Part shown: positions 57,861 through 64,000 of the stretch, in pieces
Numbering within the stretch: position 1 is the stretch's first letter
Layout of the letters: every line of letters starts with the position of its first letter
DNA from: Blasia pusilla
Taxonomy: Eukaryota; Marchantiophyta; Marchantiopsida; Blasiales
Assembly: GCA_050084515.1 (NCBI GenBank)
Contig: CM114274.1
Coordinates: forward strand, 33,542,001 to 33,606,000
Direction of reading: 5' to 3'
Length of the DNA stretch: 64,000 nt
Made by a program: the position numbers and the translations under genes
The notes under the pieces: generated by a model
Database searches by the model: none
The model's input: only the letters and a program-made list of their open reading frames with translations
Told to the model about the DNA's origin: nothing

Positions 57861-60800
57861 TGTGTGCTTGTGGATTTTAGATTTCTTTACTAGTAGAATC
57901 AGAGCTCAATGAGACAGAGAGAACTCTACAATGTGTTTGGAAGTTCTTGAGTCTTTGATAACTAATAATTTTTATCCTTTATGAAAATTATCCAAATCTT
58001 TTATGTGTCCACATATTTTTGCTTCTATAATACATACTAGTTAGCATGTCTACTCGCATGAAAATTCTTATTTTCATATTTTTAAAATAATTTTCATTTC
58101 AAAATTAAAGGATAATTTCCACTTTCTTAAAGCTTAAAAGAGTAATAATATTTCAATATTAAAATAAAATTAATCCTCAATTAAAATTTAAAGAATACCC
58201 AACTCCCCTAAATAATATATCCTCCGTAAAAGTAGAAACAATACTTAAGATTAATAAAATCCCACTTGTTTGAGTAATTCCAATCCTCAATTAAAATGTA
58301 AATCATACCCCATTCCCTTGAATAATTTCACCCTTCCATAAAATTTAAACAATATCTACTCCTTCTCCATTAAAACTTATTTTCCCTTCCCTTCATAGAC
58401 CCATTATTCGTCCCATCGAATATGAAGGGAAAAAAATATTTAAAATTTTAAAATTTTTAATTATCCCATTATTTTGCCTCCTTATACACCTAGGATTATC
58501 CATTATAATTTTAATTAATTAATTAAAATATTTTCCTATCCCACTCAAATTCATTTTCTCCACCTATCTAATGTGAATAAGGGTAAAAATTCAAACAAAT
58601 TTTTATTTTTTCGTACCATACATCTATTTTATTTTATTGTCCATATAGGGTCACCCTTTATGGACAATAAGATGAAAAATATTATAAGATATAAAGTAAC
58701 TTCAGATCTAAAAATTCTCCCAATTATACTTCCGTAAGTTTCCTCGAGCCTAACTTTTGGAGCAAAGAATTACACCATTTTTCTTTTCCACAACCATAAT
58801 CTATATATGCATATTCCAAGGAACTTCTTGAAGAAATACTCAGTCCTAACTTCATACCAAATTCCTCATTGATTATAAATGGAATAAAATTCTAGAATTT
58901 CCTTGAATGTATCCCTAATATAGATGCATGTTTTGAAATGCTTATACTTCATTCAACATCGTATGACATGATTGTTTCAAGCATGCACTATTGCCAATCT
59001 CTTGGAAATAATGAAGATGACGGGTTTTCAAGGCCCAAACTATAAATCTTTGCATATAACTCTTATAGCAAACAAAGTGAGAGTATGATGGAAAATATTC
59101 ATCCTATACTTTAAGAAATTGTAGGTTGGAATTTCTATCATTATGGATGGTTTGACCAATATAAGGAGGAAGTCTTTTATGAACATCATGATCTCTTGCT
59201 AAAAGGATGGGTAATAGACTAAGTCGAGTTAGTTGATAGTAAGGGATAATCCCAAATTACTACTAATCACATAGAAAGTAAAGTCACACGTATAGGTCTA
59301 ACAAGTATGTTGTAACTTGTCTTAATCAATGCTAGTAACACTCAAGCAATTAGAAAATTAATTGAAGCCAAGTTTCCTCACATACTCAAGGATGGATGTG
59401 TTTAATTTGCACTTGCTTAATAGCCTCATTTGTGAAAAAAAATTGGGGAAGTGGTTTTGGATTCAGAGAATTTTTTCCCAAGCTCAACACATGAAAAGTT
59501 TTCTTAGAAAGTAATTTGGGTAGTAGGCAAATTCATGGAAACCAACTCGTTGAAGAGAAGGTTGTTTATTTAGGATGACATACACTTTTGCCATGAACTT
59601 TATCATGTTGGGATGGATCTTAGAATTAAGGGTGAAATTTCATATTATGGAAGAAATAGATGCTTAAGGAAATTTTTTTATAGGAGGGATACAAGGCAAT
59701 AAGAGAAACTCGTTGCAATCTCTTTGCAAAAGTTGGTTACTACTATCAACCATCCATAAATGTTTTCATAATTCGTGTCCAAAACTCACAACCTAGTGAT
59801 CTTAAAAATGATGGTTGAAATTTTTTCAATGATTACTTTGCAAAAATATGTTTTATTTGTTGCTCCATCCAAGTTAGAAGTATTGAGTTGCCAAATTAAT
59901 CATCTACACCTAAAGCCATAGGATCCATCCAAAGACGTAGATTGTGATATCAAATCTCAATGTTAATCTTAGTGGCGGACGTGATAATGTTATAATGATG
60001 GCATGCTTTCAATATGAAATTAATTCTACCACAAAATTTTAGATACTTATGTAAGTTTTGTCATTTAGAAATTAAAGTTTATGGAAGATGAATTTTGATT
60101 TCTCATTTTCATCTACTTTTTCATTTATTTAAACCATTGAATTTTTGGATGTATTTATTTAGAATGTATTGCATAAGGCATTGAATGTGAAAATTCCTCC
60201 ACATGCTATATGTCAATTTAATTATTAAATATGAAAATCAATTTATGTTATATTTTTAAATGTAATTATTTTACAAAATCATTTTTTTTCCTTAAAAAAT
60301 TCCTACAATTTTCACGGGATTATTAAAGAAAAAGTTTTTTTTTCTTTAGAAGAGGGATTTGGAATATACTATAATTGTCCTTGAAACTCTTGGTAGTAAT
60401 AGAATTCCATGAAATTGGTCCTTACACAAAACTTCACCTCAACTTGACCAACAACTATCAAGTGGAGCATCTTTAACTTTTTCCATTGAAAGATCAAAGT
60501 GTCATATATGCCCACAAATGACCTGAATATTTTTGGGTTTTAGAATAATGTCATATAATAATTTTCTTTTGAAATTTTGGAGGTGATAGCATTCCATGCA
60601 AGGGAGCAAAATGTCATCCCAAATGGAGCAACATTGCTTCAACAACTATTAGGTGGAAAGATGTTCACTTTTTTAGTTTAATTCTTTTCTAATTCATATC
60701 GATGCGCCATGAGAAGAAGTTTGAAGAACTTGATCTTCATGGGTTTTGGAATGTAAGGTTTTACTTTCAAAATTTGGGATTCGTTAGGGATCCGTGGAAG

Positions 60801-61439
60801 GGTCCATACGAATTGAAATATTCAACCAAAATAGAGGAACAAGTCTTAGCTAAATATGTAACATTTGTTTTCCTTAAAAGGTCCAATGACCTTAAGAATA
60901 TTTTATCATAGGATGTCTTGTATTTTTCTCATAAACTTGGGGAGGTGGTATAAGTCCATGCAAAAGGCTATCTTGAGAAGTTTAAGAATTTTTTTAAATT
61001 TAGATATATGGATATGTATTTAAGCTCAAATGAAGCAACAAGTCATGAATGATGACTTAACATGCATAATAAATAAGTGAGATATAGAATACTTGTCTTC
61101 ATAAATAATTTAATAATATATATAGCCACATTAAAAGTGAATATAGTGCTAGATTATTGAGGAGTTTTTATGGAATATATTCACATATAAAGATAAGATC
61201 TGAATTTATGAGGGTATGTCCAATTGTTTGTATACGCATGCTGCAAGATTTATATGATACTAGATGAATCTTAGATGTTTGTAGACGAGAGCTATAAATT
61301 TATGATTCACTTCAAAAAGTGTTACTAAAGAAGTTGAAGCAAAGAGGCTATTTTTTTACTTTTTGGAAGTGTCACAAAAGAAACGAAAAAAATTCTTATA
61401 ACCAAAATAAGTCCTTAAAGAAGAGACAACAACCAAGAA

Positions 61440-61472
61440 GTTGAAATAGACTCCACAAGAGTCTATTTCAAC
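61440..61472. repeat. Perfect 14-bp hairpin
   Basis: GTTGAAATAGACTC at 61,440-61,453, loop CACAA, exact complement 61,459-61,472. Confidence 0.88.
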
Positions 61473-61779
61473 TCATTGGCTTGCTAAAGGCTTATGGTGG
61501 GGGAATAGATAGGGTTCAAATTATTATATTTTGGTAAGGGTTACTAGAAACGTTTTCGTGAGATAGGGAATTTTAAATGAAATTTCCATGATGCTAAGCA
61601 AGCAAGAGGTATTTTAACTAAAAATATACCAAATTTTGAGAAAGGGTTTTTTTTTTTTCATATGCAGATAGAAGAAAAAATGCTAAAAAAAATTTTAGAA
61701 GAAAAATCTTTTTCAAGTAGTGCTACCCTATGGATTTCTTAAAGTGCTTGAAAGAAAACCATACCTCAAAGTTAAAGCA

Positions 61780-62570
61780 TTCCTAAATTCTTCTTCTTCT
61801 TTGTCAAATAATTCAGTCCTCGCATTACCATCACACATTTATAAGCAAAAATTGTTGAAAACTTGTAAGCTTCGGGATCCATCCAACACTCCACAAAAGA
61901 CCATGAAAAAAAATCCCATGCTTCAAAGTCAGATAACACTTAATGCAAAAACGTTGAAAATTTTTTAGGCTAGGTATTACCATAGAGCATTTAGTTTTAG
62001 TGCAAATTGAGTTGTGAAAAAGAAGTTAAAGAATTATAATTAAGAATTTTTTATCTTTATTTCTATTGGAGATATGAGCATGGAAAATCAGGACACTTCA
62101 TAAGTTTTTCATCATGGTTTTATAAATCTCTACAAGTTTAGGATCCATCCAACGATCCAATTTTATTCTTTACTTAAAAGACCATGAAAAAAAAACTATG
62201 CTTTAAAGTTAAAGGAAAATTGAAGTCTTGTTCTTCTTTATCAAACAACTTTGTGCTCTTATCACCATGAATAATTTCAAACTTTTTCAGGCTATGTTTG
62301 AACACCTCATGATCATGGAGAATTTGTTTTGAGTGCAAATTGAGTTGTGCAAAAGGAAGGAAAAAAAACTTTTACATTATTATTAATATTTACATTGTGA
62401 ATATTAAACATGTTGAATGAAGACTATCTACATGACTTTTCATGATTTTTTTTGTAAATCTTTGTATGTTTGGGTTCCATCCTACTGTCCATTTTTATTC
62501 TTTATTTAAAATATCATGAAATAAAAACCTATATTTCAAAGTCAAATGACTCTTGAAGTCTTGTTCTTCT
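61780..62570 (+). repeat. Three degenerate repeats, ~270-330 bp apart
   Basis: A box reading GGATCCATCCAAC...AAAGACCATGAAAAAAAA...CAAAGTCA occurs near 61,876, 62,140 and 62,470, the last two sharing TTTTATTCTTTA. A TTCTTCTTTGTCAAA box is associated with the first two (61,793 and 62,239). Confidence 0.65.
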
Positions 62571-63747
62571 TAGGAGATGGGGCCATAGGATATGGTGGTT
62601 AAGCCCATGGATTATAGAGAAAAAAGTTTGGAGAAAGGACTATGTAGCTTTTTGGATTATGAAAGAAGATCCAGATAACCGAGATCTTCTTGCCCAACTT
62701 GACCTTATACCAATATTTTAGGGGGTCCAACCTTCTACAAGTAATGAACGAGATTTGAGTAAGTGTGAGGGGATTGAATTACATAAAAATTTGACATAAT
62801 GGCATAATGGAGAAAGGAGGATGAATGTTGGTGAGGAGGATATGTCTAAAGATGATTTCTCTGAACTTGACATTGCTGGTAGTGAATTTAGGCATGTATT
62901 GTTTGGCCTTCTTTCTTTTGCATATCTGGGCATGTGCAAAAATCTGCCATGAGTTTGAAAAAGAAGATTTTTCTTGTGATTAATTTTTAGGGCAACCAAG
63001 TCAACAAGAGTGCCCTTATGGGTTTAATGGTTAGAAATCTAGAGCAAAGCTCAAGATAATATTGAAGAGAGTCCAATAAGTAGAGAAAATGAAGGAGGCT
63101 ATTTATTGGAATACCACTAGACTTAGAATAGAAAGGCAAATGATTAAGAAAGAGTGATCCTTATTATAGGTTGTGATTGTGCAATTATATTTGATGATGG
63201 GCTAGTGGAAAAGGAGGTTCAAACAACCAAGGCTTCTTATTTTAAAGACAAGGCGAAAAAAGCAACAACTTAGGCCTTGTTCAAGGGCCTCCAATGAGTC
63301 TATTCGAGCTTGAGTTGATCAAGCAAGTTGTTTAGATTGGTTGGCTCCAAAAAATAAGGAGGGGATATGGTAAGACATAGGTCCATTGGATAGACCTTTA
63401 CTTGCTATAGAGGGTGATTTTTCAACATGTCAAATAGTATGTAATTGGTACAAGCCAATAGGAAATAGTAAGCTCAAATTCAAATTCACAAAGATTGATT
63501 TACTATGGATAGACATAGACAATGTTGGGTGTTTGGTGACTATGAAAGTCACTAGAATTATTGTGGTAAGCATTAAGATATTGGATTAACATGACATATT
63601 AGCTTAAATTACATAGATTATGATTATGATGGTGTCACTTCATACTAGAGAGACCAAAAAGTGGGTTATTTCCATTTAGACTTGGTTTTTTTTCTAATTT
63701 TGTCTATCTATGTATGAAAGATTGAATACATTAAAATATTCATGTTT

Positions 63748-63792
63748 AGTTGCTAACTCAAGGAGTTATGTGTTATGCTTGAGTTAGCAACT
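63748..63792. repeat. Perfect 15-bp hairpin
   Basis: AGTTGCTAACTCAAG at 63,748-63,762, a 15-base spacer, and its exact complement at 63,778-63,792. Confidence 0.9.
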
Positions 63793-64000
63793 GATATGTG
63801 TTGATGGACTTATATATCAGTCCTAGAGATAGAAATCTTTGGGAGGAACTAAGGTGAGCATCTAGTGGGGAAGAGATTGTTTGAGCGCTAGCATTGAGGA
63901 TTTGAATAAATCAATCTGGCTACTATTAAGTAGCCTTAAAGCTTGTTTCCACTAGAGTGAGATTGTATGCTTGTGTTGTATTGATTGTTTGGATCAATAT

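Larger units (their letters stand above)
57861..64000. other. AT-rich region without recognised genes
   Basis: Long AT-rich DNA, densest at about 58.0-58.7 kb and 60.1-60.4 kb. A few ORFs of 60-95 codons (60,702; 61,720; 62,999 minus; 63,386) have low-complexity composition and no motif. Contains the degenerate repeats and hairpins listed separately. Confidence 0.45.

Noticed and set aside
60702-63589. Small ORFs in the AT-rich tail
   Set aside because: Lysine/asparagine/phenylalanine-rich low-complexity translations expected by chance in AT-rich DNA.
1-64000. tRNA, rRNA and other RNA genes
   Set aside because: No cloverleaf with the conserved GGTTCGA-type arm or rRNA-like block was recognised by eye; a tRNAscan-SE or Infernal run would be needed to exclude them.

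Overview
This window is nuclear DNA of a land plant. Both intact protein genes are multi-exon with plant-type GT-AG introns, and the rest is dominated by nested LTR retrotransposons and a DNA transposon. The species cannot be fixed from the sequence. Plant-type F-box/kelch and MATE genes, introns of about 150-1,050 bp and chromodomain Ty3/Gypsy elements would suit a bryophyte or other non-seed plant, but this is inference.

Layout. About 1-4.5 kb: one unrecognised minus-strand ORF remnant and a 215-bp tandem duplication. 4.5-5.8 kb: an intact two-exon F-box/kelch gene (minus strand), with its GC-richer upstream region to about 7.75 kb. 7.8-11.4 kb: AT-rich spacer with a 62-bp tandem duplication and a 440-bp foldback. 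11.6-19.1 kb: retroelement graveyard (a PHD-finger fragment, a 5'-truncated Gypsy element, a gag fragment, solo LTRs nested in one another, and the C-terminal half of a second Gypsy family's RT/RNase H gene). 19.1-22.3 kb: two truncated copies of a Mutator-like element (MULE). 22.3-43.0 kb: one Gypsy element (Gypsy-2) whose integrase gene is interrupted by a complete 12,866-bp MULE (27,072-39,937). 43-45.5 kb: an inverted solo LTR, the N-terminal half of the RT gene whose other half lies near 19.1 kb, a MULE left-end stub and an LTR stub. 45.5-51.3 kb: no recognised gene. 51.3-56.0 kb: an intact eight-exon MATE transporter gene (564 aa). 56-64 kb: AT-rich DNA with degenerate repeats and hairpins.

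The most interesting object is the 12.9-kb MULE. It has G-rich, purine-repeat terminal inverted repeats, a perfect 9-bp target duplication, and two divergent genes. The plus-strand gene is a MULE transposase (zinc-binding domain, DDE-type core, SWIM finger). The minus-strand gene is a five-exon fusion of an N-terminal coiled region, a ParB-like domain with a DGNHR motif, and a C-terminal beta-class DNA methyltransferase of the N4-cytosine/N6-adenine type. Between and inside the two genes lie arrays of about 27-bp palindromes (half-site GCAACCCGTCGGA) at strikingly regular spacings: about 67 bp in the shared promoter, exactly 64 bp in one intron, about 59 bp in another. The same palindromes recur near both termini. 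This suggests a self-contained system in which an element-encoded ParB-methyltransferase and/or transposase recognises dispersed centromere-like or subterminal sites. Both genes in this copy carry premature stops, and the methyltransferase gene also has several one-base frame breaks, so this copy is a fossil or is supplied in trans from elsewhere.

Host genes: the F-box/kelch protein is a probable SCF ubiquitin-ligase substrate receptor and the MATE protein a membrane exporter. There is no sign that they act together.
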